A stretch of DNA of 64,000 bases from Hybos culiciformis (taxonomy: Eukaryota > Arthropoda > Insecta > Diptera > Hybotidae). Made by a program: the position numbers and the translations under genes. The notes beneath the pieces were generated by a model. That model searched no databases. It worked only from the letters and a program-made list of their open reading frames with translations, and was not told where the DNA came from. The stretch is taken from NCBI GenBank assembly GCA_964007475.1, contig OZ023274.1, forward strand, positions 25,000,286 through 25,064,285, given 5' to 3'. Shown here piece by piece: positions 13,805 through 25,612 of the stretch (within the stretch, counting starts at the first letter, position 1; the number at the start of each line of letters is the position of its first letter).

Positions 13805-14730
13805 TATGGAGCTACTATTAATAACATTATTGAATTTCAGCTTAGTGCTATCCCCAGGTCAACTGAAATTCTGGAACTTCAGCCTGGAACGTCAGTGAAA
13901 ACTTCCAAAATACCATAGATAGAAACTAAGTTTAAGAGGCCAATCGATTATGACCTATAGATATAAAAAATAAATGTTTTTATAACTTTATAAAAAATTA
14001 TAAAATTATAAATTATAAAAAAAAATCCGTACCGGTTGATAAAACATTTAGATAACACCACTGTGAAGTAAAATATATATAAATATCTATAACGTTATTT
14101 TCCCCAAATGAAAAATCATTTCAATAGGAAATCTAATTACATTAGAAAATCTATCTATCAATCAAATAAATCATCAGCATAAAAAAAAATTTACATATAT
14201 TTTAAAGCATTTAATATGATAATTTATCGGCAATTTATCAAAAACATAAAATATGTATCTTATTAAGCCTTTTTTTTCTTAATTTTATTGTGATTTAGGG
14301 TTTATCAATTCATAAAAAATAAGTCCACATAAATATATTTATAGAATATTTCCAAAAAAATTTGCTTCCTCTCATAATTTGCATAATTTCTTATTTACTG
14401 ATTTTTTTATGTTTTTATGTTTTTGCAATATAATGTCCATCATTTTTAATGCTTAATATAATTGACAAATTAAGGCGATCTCTGTTATTTTTCATAATAA
14501 AAATAAATTCATAATAAAAATATTCAGGATTTTGCTGACACAGGATTGTATTAATTTATTTTTTTTAGAAAAAACAAAATCACAGATTTTATTCCATTTC
14601 CGACATCAAATAATAAATTTTCAAATTCTTACTTATTCAGTGATGCAGTGCGATTAAAACTTCTTCAAAGAACAAAATAGCAACACTATTTAAAACGACA
14701 CAAAACGACAAAAAATTTTATGTTAAAGCT
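13805..14730. other. A+T-rich intergenic sequence
   Basis: Apart from the post-gap open stretch ending at 13918, nothing gene-like is seen on either strand. Confidence 0.4.
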
Positions 14731-14732
14731 TA

Positions 14733-15114
14733 GTACGCTGTGAAAAAAAAAGGTTGCAAAAAATATCACTGAAAAATATCTGAAAAATGTGTGATAAATT
14801 TTGACAACTATTTGACACAATCATCTGATTATTTTTATTAATTTTTTATTATTCTAACCCAATAATAAACAAATCAAACAAACTTTTTTTTGTAATGTCA
14901 AGTTTTTGCAATCATTTATCTTCGTATGCAGAAAAATATTCGAAAAAAAAGCAGCTGCAAAATAGATTTTTTGTCACCCAGTAAACAATTTTTATTTTTT
15001 ATCAGCGTACTACAAAGCAAAAACCAAAAAAAAAATTTCAAACATTTTTCACCAAATTTATATGAAAAATCTCATTTTTTTTCACAGCGTACTATTTTTT
15101 TTGTGTCAGCATAC
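14733..15114. mobile_element. MITE with TA target duplication (Tc1/mariner-like)
   Basis: The ends are GTACGCTGTG at the left and, inverted, GTATGCTGACAC at the right, flanked on both sides by TA (14731-14732 and 15115-15116). Further inverted copies of the end motif occur inside (cagcgtactac near 15003, cacagcgtacta near 15083). The short length, absence of a transposase and TA duplication suggest a Tc1/mariner MITE. The assignment rests on short termini. Confidence 0.5.
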
Positions 15115-15261
15115 TAAGCCTAAAGGAAAAAAAAAGTTTCCTATAACTATGAAGAACTATAAACTGCCCTTATGTTTAGCGTGATTACGCCGCAAGCTTT
15201 AGATGTTAATTTTACAGAATAAGTTTGTATGAATACATAATATTAACTTATTGCTTTTAAT

Positions 15262-15805
15262 CAGAGCTTCGAACCGCAATTTATTTTGTTCCGGTTTTCG
15301 GTTTCGTTCTTAAAATTTTACCGTTTCGGGTTACGTTTCGGTTTTGAAAATTCAAATTTCGTTCCGGTTACGGTTCAATTTTTTTTTCGGTTCAAAACCG
15401 GTTTTTCTTTGGTTCAAATTTTTTTTTGAGTAGCACTTTTTATGCTTGTCCGTTAATTGCAAAAAGGAATGGAGTTGAAACTTTTGTGTAATAAAAATAT
15501 TTCCTATATTAAAAATAAAAACACACATACATTATGTAACACAAATACAAAATATAAATTTTTCATTCAAATTCAAACATAATAAAAATATAAATTTTGT
15601 ATTAAATTTTTTTATTTTTTATCTTGTTTAAGGAACGATAAAGGAACGAAAAAGAACAAAAAAAACCGAAATGAAATTTCGTTCCGGTTAAGGTTACGGT
15701 TTTATGTATTTAGAATATTTGGGTTCGGTTACGGTTACGGTTTGGTCATAAATTACGGTTTTTTCCGGTTATCGGTTTTCGTTTCTGTTCCGGTTCGAAG
15801 CTCTG
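15262..15805. mobile_element. hAT MITE (family 1, copy b), target duplication CTTTTAAT
   Basis: Terminal inverted repeats CAGAGCTTCGAACCG and CGGTTCGAAGCTCTG, flanked by perfect 8-bp direct repeats CTTTTAAT (15254-15261 and 15806-15813). The body closely matches 22861-23406, and both carry a segment (tatgcttgtccgttaattg) absent from copy a at 1493-2021. Confidence 0.93.
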
Positions 15806-15813
15806 CTTTTAAT

Positions 15814-16826
15814 ACAACATTTTTATAAGATTAATATGAAATGATGACATACAGAGTTTTAATTTTTTGAATAGAATTAAGTTGAAGAAAATTATAACTT
15901 TTATTTATATAAACTTATATATATGTATACAATTTTTTTATAATTTTTATGGAAATCTTTATTGTATGAATTTGACAGAATTATAATGACGAAATTATAC
16001 GCAGAAACAAAAAATAATACTTAAAAATCATATTTCGGATATTGCTTACAGAGACAAATTAAAAATAAGATCATTAACAATTTTCCAATTTTCATGAAGT
16101 TTACAATAAAATGAACTTGAATATTCATTTCCTTTTTCTTTGTATTTAAATCCTAATAGTATAGCATTGAAAAAGTAAAAAAAAAATAAAGAAAATGGTA
16201 CCGATTGAATGCTTTAAAAATAAAATCGCACTATCATCATATACTTACCAGTAATTGAGTATATCATATATGAAAAAAGAAAGGAAAAATGTTTTGCCAT
16301 AAAACTGGAGTTACATTATGTACGTTCAGATACATATTATGTTTGCATAATATATTATGTGTAATAAAATGTATTAGAAAAATATTTAAAATGTTTTTGA
16401 TATTTTTTTTTTGAAAATTAACATTTTCCAAGTCATTCCTTAATTTCATATGGCTCAGCACATTTTCACGCTTCACAGACGATTAATTTTAATTTTAAAT
16501 TTCCTATAAATATCCTGTTCAGCTTTTATTTACACATATGTATATAGAAAACATACATACACGATTTGAATTTATTAAACAGAAAATAGTTTTTCTTTTA
16601 CCATTTTTGTTTTTATTATAAAATACTCAATGATATTTTATATAAAAAGGATAAAATTGAAAACGTCAAAAAAAACTTATATATCTATATATTGTTTCCA
16701 TTTCCATAAAACTCACAATTACGTATTATATTATATAAAAATAATTATGTGGTACAAGAATAAAGCATGAAAATAAAAAATAATAGTGATGGAAACTATA
16801 TTTTTCATAGAAAAATATTAGAATTG
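15814..16826. other. A+T-rich intergenic sequence downstream of the REJ-like gene
   Basis: No coding region or repeat ends recognised. The open frame on the minus strand at 16264-16476 has no recognisable features. Confidence 0.45.
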
Positions 16827-16935
16827 TTAACTTTTGGCTTGATGAACGATCTGGGACTGCCCAACAAGATATTTTCCCATTCCAGTTCTCTGTTCTCGCG
16901 TCGAGTTTGCCCAGGCGGTTATAAATAAATAAAAT
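16827..16935 (-). other. GC-richer exon-like patch downstream of the REJ-like gene
   Basis: On the minus strand an AG acceptor (16937-16936, within TTATTAG) precedes an open stretch ending in TAA at 16827. The translation includes TAWANSTREQRTGMGKYLVG followed by QSQIVHQAKS. The part WANSTREQRTGM resembles WTVEHRERRTGI in the tail of the upstream REJ-like gene. The patch is much richer in G+C than its surroundings, which would fit selection on coding sequence. It could be an alternative last exon, a remnant of a duplicated exon, or the end of another transcript. The parent gene is unresolved. Confidence 0.35.
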
Positions 16936-17012
16936 CTAATAATTAAATAAAATGAATACGTTTTAAAATTAATTTAACGAACCAACCCATCACAGTTTGA
17001 ATTTACAAAATA

Positions 17013-17098
17013 TTAGCGTTGTGGCACAGAACCAAATATTGTCGAATTAAGTTTGAACTCATTATCAATATACAAGCTTATTGTGTTATTTCGAAAAC
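17013..17098 (-). other. Candidate alternative last exon of the REJ-like gene
   Basis: On the minus strand a very good acceptor (CTGAC branch-like motif, nine T, AG at 17100-17099) opens an 86-nt exon. It encodes FRNNTISLYIDNEFKLNSTI then FGSVPQR and TAA. Its phase fits a GT donor inside the main gene's tail (exon base 17562, intron 17561-17099), where ACT G joins to GT. The spliced protein would be 1219 residues, replacing the last 15 residues (IAYATFYDQHLLIGD) of the read-through form with this tail. The phase match and acceptor quality argue it is real; the donor is of middling strength. Confidence 0.5.
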
Positions 17099-17511
17099 CT
17101 AAAAAAAAACAGTCAGCAATTATACCAAATTATTTATTATTTTTTGTGAGACAGAGTTCGATCAAAAGTATCAAGAACAGAAGCAATGATTTATCATAGT
17201 CTAAATCTAAACTCTAAAATGCTTAAAGAAAATATATTCACATTAATATGTACAAATTGGATTTCCTCGATTTTCTAAAATTTAAATTCTGATTTTATAA
17301 CACAAACCTTTAATATTGGAAAATTTGGAAAAAAAATATTGTAGAGAAAATTTTTCATTGATTTCAACACATTATGTAATTCCAATTAATTTAATTCAAT
17401 TAAACTAAAATATATTTTACATGAACATAATTATAATGAAAGAAAATTTAAAATTGTGATTCTAATTTGATATATGTAATTGAAAAGTTCTCATCAAAAA
17501 TCTTTTATAAT

Positions 17512-20500
17512 TTAATCTCCGATTAGCAAATGTTGATCATAAAATGTTGCATAAGCTATACCAGTTCTGCGTTCTCTGTGTTCTACAGTCCAATCAATTT
17601 CATTAGATGTATTTTTCATTTTCATTTTTCTTCTATAATATATAACCAATATGATTCCCAAAGTAATAATAATACCAGCAATACCAATACCGGCAATAAC
17701 ATAATTTAATGCTGAACTTTTTACATTATTCGAATTTTTATCCGCTGTAGCTGTTGTTATAAACGTAGGCCTGAAGGTAGTAATTCTAGTACTAATTACT
17801 GCTGGCCTAATAGTTGTTCTTGGAGTAGAACCTGTTCTTGAAACAATTTCACGATCAATACCACTGCTGGTAAGGATTTTCGATCCAACGATAGGTATTT
17901 CCGTATAAGAAATCACTTGTCCTTCACTATAACTTTCAGGTAATATCGTAACTGCTCTGACTGTTGTACTTGTAGTGTATATTGTAGTTGGCACTCCAAT
18001 AGTTGTTGGTAAAGTACTAGTACTTAACATTAAATCTTCATTTAAATCTAATAACTTCAAATAACCGAACGCCTTGCAAGCGCATTCAACTTGTGATTTA
18101 TTCATTAAATTGTTAGAACAATATTCTGCACTCCACATATTTGATATCCATAATTGGCAACTAGTACGCTTCGAAAAATTATCAAAAATTTTGAAATGAA
18201 TTAAACTATTTTCATCATTGTCTAATATAATTTTTTTCAACTCATTTCCTTTCAGCTCAAATACTGTGAGTCCGTAAACTATAGAGGGTATGGAGTTCAA
18301 TGAAAAATAATCCTCTGGAAATTGTAAAACTATAAGACAATAATATCGATTTCTATATTTGACAGGCATATTAACTTTAAAATAGGCTTGCCTTTTAGAA
18401 TATTCTTTTGGAATTGGAAAATCTTTACCAATTAATTGATTACCCAATAGTTTCTCCAAGGTTATTCCAATAAAATTGGTATAAAAATTTTCTCTTAACA
18501 CTTTTTCATTGCTACACATTTTCTCAGCTAGCAGTGCGATTTTTTCTATAACTTTCAGTTTCTCTGATCTCTGAAAGGTATCATTCACTGAATTCAAAAA
18601 TTTTTCCATTAATTTTAAAGCTATCTCAAAGAAAGCACTATCAACCACTGATCTTTCTTCTAAGCCCATGCTCTCTAAAACTCCATGAGTTTGACGTGAA
18701 TTTCTAATGTGTAGCGATCCTGAACTTGATAAGAGATTTTTTGATTGATTTTTATTATCGAAAAAATAATCAAATTCTTTATTATAATCTGGTTCTGACC
18801 TCCTTATGCCGTTAGTGGTATAATTTTTGGTTGAAATAATTGATTTTGGACAAAATTCAAGTGAATGAAAATTACTTGGATGTATTGAATTTATTTTCTG
18901 TGATTTTGGGATCAAAAATATACTACGCTTATCTCGAAGAAGATCCAAATTATTCTGAGATTGATCTGATGCTGATGCCAAATGAATATCAAATAATTTC
19001 TCTAAATATTCGGGATCAGTAACATTTATAATGTCAAAATTCATTCGAGTTAAATTAACGAATTCGACCATTTCATCTTTTGACAAATAATATTTTTTCG
19101 TTGGCTGTTCGTTTAATTTATTTATTTCTAGACTTAATATTTGAATTGAAAATTTACGAAAATTTTCATATATTTCATGATTATATTTTTTATAAGTCAA
19201 AGAACAGATTATTAACATATTTTCAGCTTCAATGAAATTCATTCGTTTAAATGAACCCTGAATTTCATTTTCACGATTTTTCAATTTTTCACTATCAAAA
19301 ACGGAATCAATCAAAACAGTTCTGACATTGGGTCCTTGAATTAAAGAACAAGCTTCTCTTATATCACATATCCTATAAAATGTTTTTATTTCCGTTTCTG
19401 AATACGGAAGCTGAGTATCTAATGCAATATGCTCATAATATGCTGCCAACTTAATTAATATTCCATCGACTTCAATTAAAAATTCATATAAAATGGGCTT
19501 ATCGTTTTCACCGTCTTCAGCATTTTCAGTTCTAAATTGGAATATTGTACCTAATGCTGAACCATTTAAAGGCTTAACTTCAAGCTTTGCTCCGATCGGT
19601 GGTTTATTTGTATAAACTTCTACACTAAATGAGCTTGTAATTGCTTCTGATTCATTGTTATCGTCTGAATAATAATGACATGTTAATAACAATTGAAATT
19701 TATACTTTGTATCACCTTGAAGACCTTTCCATTGGCCATCAGCCGGAGGAATTCTTAAAATAATATTTTGACTCATTGTTTGATTACCAAAATCATCAAT
19801 TTCAGATAGAAATTTTGATTCCATGTCTTTAATATAAAAACTTCCTAGATTTTTTAAAATTGTTTCATCATCAATATTACTGAATGATGGTTCTCCAATA
19901 TTTGTCCAATTACCAGTACAGCCTGGCACCAAACCTGTTATATGTATATTCATTTCAAAATATTTGCCAGCTGAAATGAATAAATTATTGAATTTTGCGA
20001 ATTCATAATTCATAATAATATTTGATTTAATAGTAACAGCTGATTTAATCGATTTTAATTGTGAATCTAAATTAACCGTGGCTATAATTTCATATTTTCC
20101 TGGCAATGAAAAACTGACTTCATATCTACAAATTAAATTTAAAGAAAAGAAAATATTAGTTCGAGAATAAAATTCCAAAAACACCATTATTTATATTAAT
20201 TTGGACTTTTTTTTCTTTGCATATTTTTAGGCAACCGGAACGCCTTTCAACCGCAAATATTGCTATTATAAGTATTTTAAGAGCGAATTTTCTATACTTG
20301 AAATGAAATAAGAGAAATAAAGGAAAATATATTAATCATGTAGATATTTAGCAGGCACGGTATATGTACCTTGTATAAGTTGGTGTATCACTGACATCAA
20401 TGCATTTTTCATTATTCCTACGGCAAGACCATTCAACTTCATTTAAATTAAAATTATTATTTTTTCCTTCAATAACAACTTCAAATGTTATTGGTATTTT

Positions 20501-21379
20501 GACACCGCCAATGATTTCAGATGGTATAATTCCCAATATTAAATTTAACTTATTCACTCTTAAATCCAGATAATTTTTAGCCAAAATTTTCATATCATTT
20601 GATTGTACTAATTCAACAGAGATTCTATAATTTTGATTAGGCATAAATGTATATTTTGGAATTATTACAAAATTCGAACTACGTTTAAAATAAGTACTAA
20701 TTCTATTGTCAACATTCAATCCAACAATGTTCCATTTAAAATGGTATCCTTGAAATGTTAAATCACAAAATTTAGCCAATGCCACAATACGATATGGTAT
20801 CGAATTTATAGATTCCTCTGAGCCCAATAGCAATAAATTAATTCCATTTAAATTTTCATCATTTCTTTTTAAATTTCCTGTGTCTGTAAATTTAATAGTG
20901 AAATTTTGCATTTCAGTTTGCTGACCAACTTCAGTAAAACCAACAATTTGGAATATATAATTAACTCCAGATATTAATTCAGCTCTGCTAATACTTAAAG
21001 CATTAGTTTCACCTATTCTTTGACTATCTACAATATTTATACGTTTTTCTAAATTTCTAATAGATTTCCATATTTTCAATGTACGTCGCTGTGAACGATA
21101 ATTAGCATTTTCTAATGTTTTAAAAAATATCTGAACTTTATATGATAATTTAATGTCATTACGTGGATGAAAACTTATTGTTATCGCTTGAGGCTGTAAT
21201 GACGGTGGTGGTGTAATTAACTGAGCTTGAGAAGTAGCAAATTGTTGTTTTGACTGCTGTTCTTCTTTACAAATTGTTTGTGGAGCAATAATACGAAATG
21301 ATGTTGAATTTTGTGCTAATATTAATTTAATTATAATAACATTAAAGAAAATTATTAAATTGTTAAAAAATGAAGACAT
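17512..21379 (-). CDS. REJ-domain single-pass membrane protein (polycystin-1-related ectodomain)
   Basis: Two exons, 21379-20370 and 20125-17512, join in phase (AG|A, intron 20369-20126 with GT-AG) to give 1207 residues. A hydrophobic N-terminus (about 1-22) looks like a signal peptide. The large ectodomain includes an REJ-like region: the segment starting NKPPIGAKLEVKPLNG resembles the conserved proline/serine opening of REJ/PKD repeats. Around residues 985-1030 a GPS-like Cys pattern is visible (CQLW, then WSAEYC, then ECACKAFGYL), but the usual His-Leu-Ser/Thr cleavage tripeptide is absent. A Thr-rich stalk (about 1040-1140) leads to one transmembrane helix (about 1143-1167) and a 40-residue basic tail. 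By family knowledge, REJ/GPS proteins are cell-surface receptors, often with an 11-helix polycystin channel, which is missing here. Ligand and role are unknown. Tail splicing may vary (exon at 17013-17098). Confidence 0.8.
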
Positions 21380-21845
21380 TTTTATTTCGATTTATATGTT
21401 TATTTTAAATTATATAATAATAATAATAATATTAATATGTAATAATAAGATAAAATTGGTTTAAATTATCCTATATTATTTTATATAAGTATTACAAAAT
21501 TATGTCCTTAAAAATTACATTGTATATGTAATATAATGATTGACCAAAATTATAGCAAATATAAAACTATATATATAAAAAAAATAAAACTAATCACATT
21601 CAGCAGTGTATTGTAACTAAAAGTTAATGAATATTTTAATGAAAACAACTATAGTAAAAAAAATATTAAATTAGAATTGTTGAACTCAGAATTTAATATT
21701 AAACGGGTGTTTTATTTAAACAGTGTGCAAAAAAAAACATAATAAAAAAAGATTATTATATTAATAATTATTAAATTTATTGGAAAGATTTAACTTTTTT
21801 AATTTTTCTATTGTATAGAATGAAAAGGGAGATAATACCTCAGAG
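21380..21845. other. 5' flank of the REJ-like gene
   Basis: A/T-rich sequence with a TAA-rich tract near 21415-21435. No convincing TATA box or upstream exon could be picked out. Confidence 0.4.
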
Positions 21846-22330
21846 CAGAGCCGTATATAGAGTTTGCAGCGCCTATGGCAAACATTTAAAATGGCGCCTT
21901 CTATCTGAATTATCATACAAAAAATTAACTTCAAATTTTTAATTTTGATCTATTTCAAATGTTATTATACGAAAAGAGATAACATAAATTCTTTATAAAT
22001 TCAACATAACTATTCAATTTGCAATTAAAACACTTCACTGCTTTATTTAATTCCATCATGGATGTAGACATTAACTTTTCTCCTGACAAAAATTCAAATA
22101 ATTTTCAATTAATTTAGCAAATTAACAAAAATTAATTTTATAGAAATTTACGTAAATTTACTAGAATTTTGAAATTTTGTATAAAGCTGTAATAAATCAT
22201 GTTTACTAAGTAAAAACTGTTTTAAATTTGAAAAATGTTTTAAATTTGAAAAATGTAAACTGAGTGAGCGCCTTTTTAATCAGGCGCCTATGGCCGGAGC
22301 CATGTTGGCCATACCCTAGTTTCAGCTCTG
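21846..22330. mobile_element. hAT MITE, target duplication near CCTCAGAG/GCTCAGAG
   Basis: The left end CAGAGCCGTATATAGAG and right end AGTTTCAGCTCTG are imperfect inverted repeats. Flanking 8-mers CCTCAGAG (21838-21845) and GCTCAGAG (22331-22338) differ at one base. Both ends carry GGCGCCT/GCGCCTATGGC motifs (about 21869-21900 and 22268-22295). No transposase. Confidence 0.75.
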
Positions 22331-22389
22331 GCTCAGAGTTCACGTTTTAAAATAAACGCCATTTTTATAACTAATGGTAAATTTAATTT

Positions 22390-22760
22390 AACTACGACAC
22401 TAAAAAAACAGCTATATTTTCTGTATATTTTTTGCTATCTATTATAAATGTAGTTCAAATCGAACTAGTAGATGAAGTGAGCAATACTCGCTATTTGTCG
22501 TAGCAAGGAAAAATAGCTAAATGTTTCATTTTTTAATATATATGGTTATATGATTAAAGCAATATTTGCCATAAAAATTCCAGAAAATTTTTTTGTTGTC
22601 TATTTTTCGCTGAATGAATGAATTGTTCATTAAAAGTTGCGATACCAAAATCATAATTTTCGTTGTTTTTCTAGCAATAAAAAAATTACAAAAAATATTT
22701 TTTATACACAATGATTTCCTAAAATTGTTATGTCGAATATTAAAAAATAAAAGTTTAAAT
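22390..22760. repeat. Copy of the inverted-repeat element family
   Basis: gttcaaatcgaactagtaga, then gtcgtagcaaggaaaaatag and ccataaaaattccagaaaat follow the same order as 2787-2905 and 4720-4790. Non-coding. Confidence 0.55.
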
Positions 22761-22860
22761 TTAATCTATAGATACATCTATGCATGTAGAAATTGTATAG
22801 CTGTTACAATGACAACTATCTTTTTTTTCAGCTTAAGTCGTCCAAATAGTTAGTAATAAT

Positions 22861-23406
22861 CAGAGCTTCGAACCGCAATTTATTTTGTTCCGGTTTTCGG
22901 TTTCGTTCTGAAAATTTTAGCGTTTCGGGTTACGTTTCGGTTTTGAAAATTCAAATTTCGTTCCGGTTACGGTTCAATTTTTTTTTCGGTTCAAAACCGG
23001 TTTTTCTTTGGTTCAAATTTTTTTTTGAGTAGCACTTTTTATGCTTGTCCGTTAATTGCAAAAAGGAATGGAGTTGAAACTTTTGTGTAATAAAAATATT
23101 TCCTATATTAAAAATAAAAACACACATACACATATCTAACACAAATACAAAATATAAATTTTTCATTCAAATTCAAACATAATAAAAATATAAATTTTGT
23201 ATTAAATTTTTTTTATTTTTTATCTTGTTTAAGGAACGATAAAGGAACGAAAAAGAACAAAAAAAACCGAAATGAAATTTCGTTCCGGTTAAGGTTACGG
23301 TTTTATGTATTTAGAATATTTGGGTTCGGTTACGGTTACGGTTTGGTTATAAATTACGGTTTTTTCCGGTTATCGGTTTTCGTTTCTGTTCCGGTTCGAA
23401 GCTCTG
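22861..23406. mobile_element. hAT MITE (family 1, copy c), target duplication GTAATAAT
   Basis: Same termini and interior as copies a and b (CAGAGCTTCGAACCG ends), with perfect 8-bp flanking repeats GTAATAAT (22853-22860 and 23407-23414). Very similar to copy b over its whole length, implying recent amplification of this subfamily. The open frame at 22951-23166 lies inside it and is not a gene. Confidence 0.93.
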
Positions 23407-23414
23407 GTAATAAT

Positions 23415-23980
23415 AAATAAATATCTCTTTATAGCTAAAGCTGGACATTTGCGCCGAAAATGTTCTTGTTTCGGGATTTTCACAATTTAGGTGTATTACT
23501 GAATGAAATCAGTGCAACTTTTCATTTGAAAAAATTTATAACGAGGAGGTTACATTCAACACCTAGTATTATAGCTTTCAAAGGATATCTAAATGAATTA
23601 TTGGTTTTATTTTTTGTTGAACATATTCTCAGTAAATAAGTATACAATGTACAATTCTATATACATATATGTATAGCTTTTTCATTCATTTACTAAATTA
23701 TTTTTAGCTCTAGTTTTTTTTTTTTTATTTAATACTTTATGTTTGGACTACCTGACAATGTCAATCGAAATTTGAGACTATGATTCAAAATTTCGTTATT
23801 AAAATAATATCAAAAATTAAAGTTAAAAAAAACTTTACCAAACGAAATTTTTCGTTCACTTTATAAATTGTACTATCTATTTAGCCAAAAGACAAGCTTA
23901 AACCTTGGTTTATCGTTTTCTTCGACAACTTTATTCGCATAATATTTTTGAGATAAAAAGAACATCATTTGGTATAGAAA
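23415..23980. other. A+T-rich intergenic sequence
   Basis: No gene, repeat end or RNA feature recognised. Confidence 0.4.
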
Positions 23981-23981
23981 A

Positions 23982-24212
23982 AACACACGAAGCAGTCATA
24001 GAACTGCCGACAGAAGTTTATACTTAAAGATTTAAAAACTATGAAATAACAGTGGCTACAAATAATGGACTGCTTTTGGACTGATGGACTGATTTTTATT
24101 TAAATTTACATTTTGTACTGAGCAGCCCATTATTTGTAGCCACTGATATTCATAGTTTTTAAATCTTTAAGCATAAACTTCTGTCGGCAGTTCTATGACT
24201 GCTTCGTGTTTT
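23982..24212. repeat. Long near-perfect inverted repeat (hairpin), arms about 90 bp
   Basis: The left arm (23982-24073, beginning aacacacgaagcagtcatag) returns inverted at 24122-24212 with only a few mismatches, around a loop of roughly 48 bp. The right arm runs directly into the 218-bp tandem array. It is probably the palindromic end of a mobile element; no target duplication is visible. Confidence 0.85.
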
Positions 24213-25612
24213 TTTTTGGCCGGGTCGACCCTACTCCTTCTACTACTACCCAAAATTTTAAGCCAACTAACCTTTATTTCATCGAAAATAATTTTTTTGA
24301 TAAAAAAAAAATGTTGGTCTTTTTTGGGTAGGAGACCCCCTCCCCCTCCTGATCCGATCCAAAATTTTCATGCCGGCCACGTTCATTTAACGACAGGTAA
24401 CGTTTATAATTAAAAAAATAAAATAAAAATTTTTTTGGGCCGGGTGGACCCTACTCCTTCTACTAATACCCAAAATTTTAAGCCAACTAACCTTTATTTC
24501 ATCGAAAATAATTTTTTTGATAAAAAAAAAATTTTGGTCTTTTTTGGGTAGGAGACCCCTCGCCTCCTGCTCCGATCCAATATTTTCATGCCGGTCACGT
24601 TCATTTAACGACAGGTAACTTTTACAATTAAAAAAATAAAATAAAATTTTATTTTGGGCCGGGTAGACCCTACTCCTTCAAAATTTTAAGCCAACTAACC
24701 TTTATTTCATCGAAAATAATTTTTTTGATAAAAAAAATGTTGGTCTTTTTTGGGTAGGAGACTCCCTCGCCTCCTGCTCCGATCCAAAATTTTCATGCCG
24801 GCCACGTTCATTTAACGACAGGTAACTTTTACAATTAAAAAAATAAAATAAAATTTTTTTTTGGGCCGGGTGGACCCTACTCCTTCTACTACTACCCAAA
24901 ATTTTAAGCCAACTAACCTTTATTTCATCGAAAATAATTTTTTTGATTAAAAAAAAACTTTGGTCTTTTTTGGGTAGGAGACCCACTCGCCTCCTGCTCC
25001 GATCCAAAATTTTCATGCCGGCCACGTTCATTTAACGACAGGTAACTTTTACAATTAAAAAAATAAAATAAAATTTTTTTTTGGGCCGGGTCGACCCTAC
25101 TCCTCCTTCTACTACCCAAAATTTTAAGCCAACTAACCTTTATTTCATCGAAAATATTTTTTTTGATAAAAAAAAATGTTGGTCTTTTTTAGGTAGGAGA
25201 CCCCCTCGCCTCCTGCTCCGATCCAAAATTTTCATGCCGGCCACGTTCATTTAACGACAGGTAACTTTTACAATTAAAAACAAAAAAAAAATTTTTTTTG
25301 GGCCGGGTCGACCCTACTCCTCCTTCTACTACCCAAAACTTTAAGCCAACTAACCTTTATTTCATCGAAAATAATTTTTTTGATAAAAAAAAAATTTTGG
25401 TCTTTTTTGGGTAGGAGACCCCCTCGCCTCCTGCTCCGATCCAAAATTTTCATGCCGGCCACGTTCATTTAACGACAGGTAACTTTTACAATTAAAAACA
25501 AAAAAAAAAAAATTTTTTTTGGGCCGGGTGGACCCTACTCCTTCTACTACTACCCAAAATTTTAAGCCAACTAACCTTTATTTCATCGAAAATAATTTTT
25601 TTGATAAAAAAA
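24213..25612. repeat. Tandem array of about seven units, period about 218 bp
   Basis: Each unit starts near ggccgggt(c/g/a)gaccctactcc, continues through aagccaactaacctttattt and a gggtaggagacccc motif, and ends with catgccggccacgttcattt plus an A/T-rich tail. Unit starts fall near 24219, 24437, 24656, 24863, 25083, 25301 and 25520; the last unit is truncated at about 25612. The units are G+C-richer than the flanks and nearly identical. Open frames on both strands through the array are repeat shadows, not genes. Confidence 0.92.
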
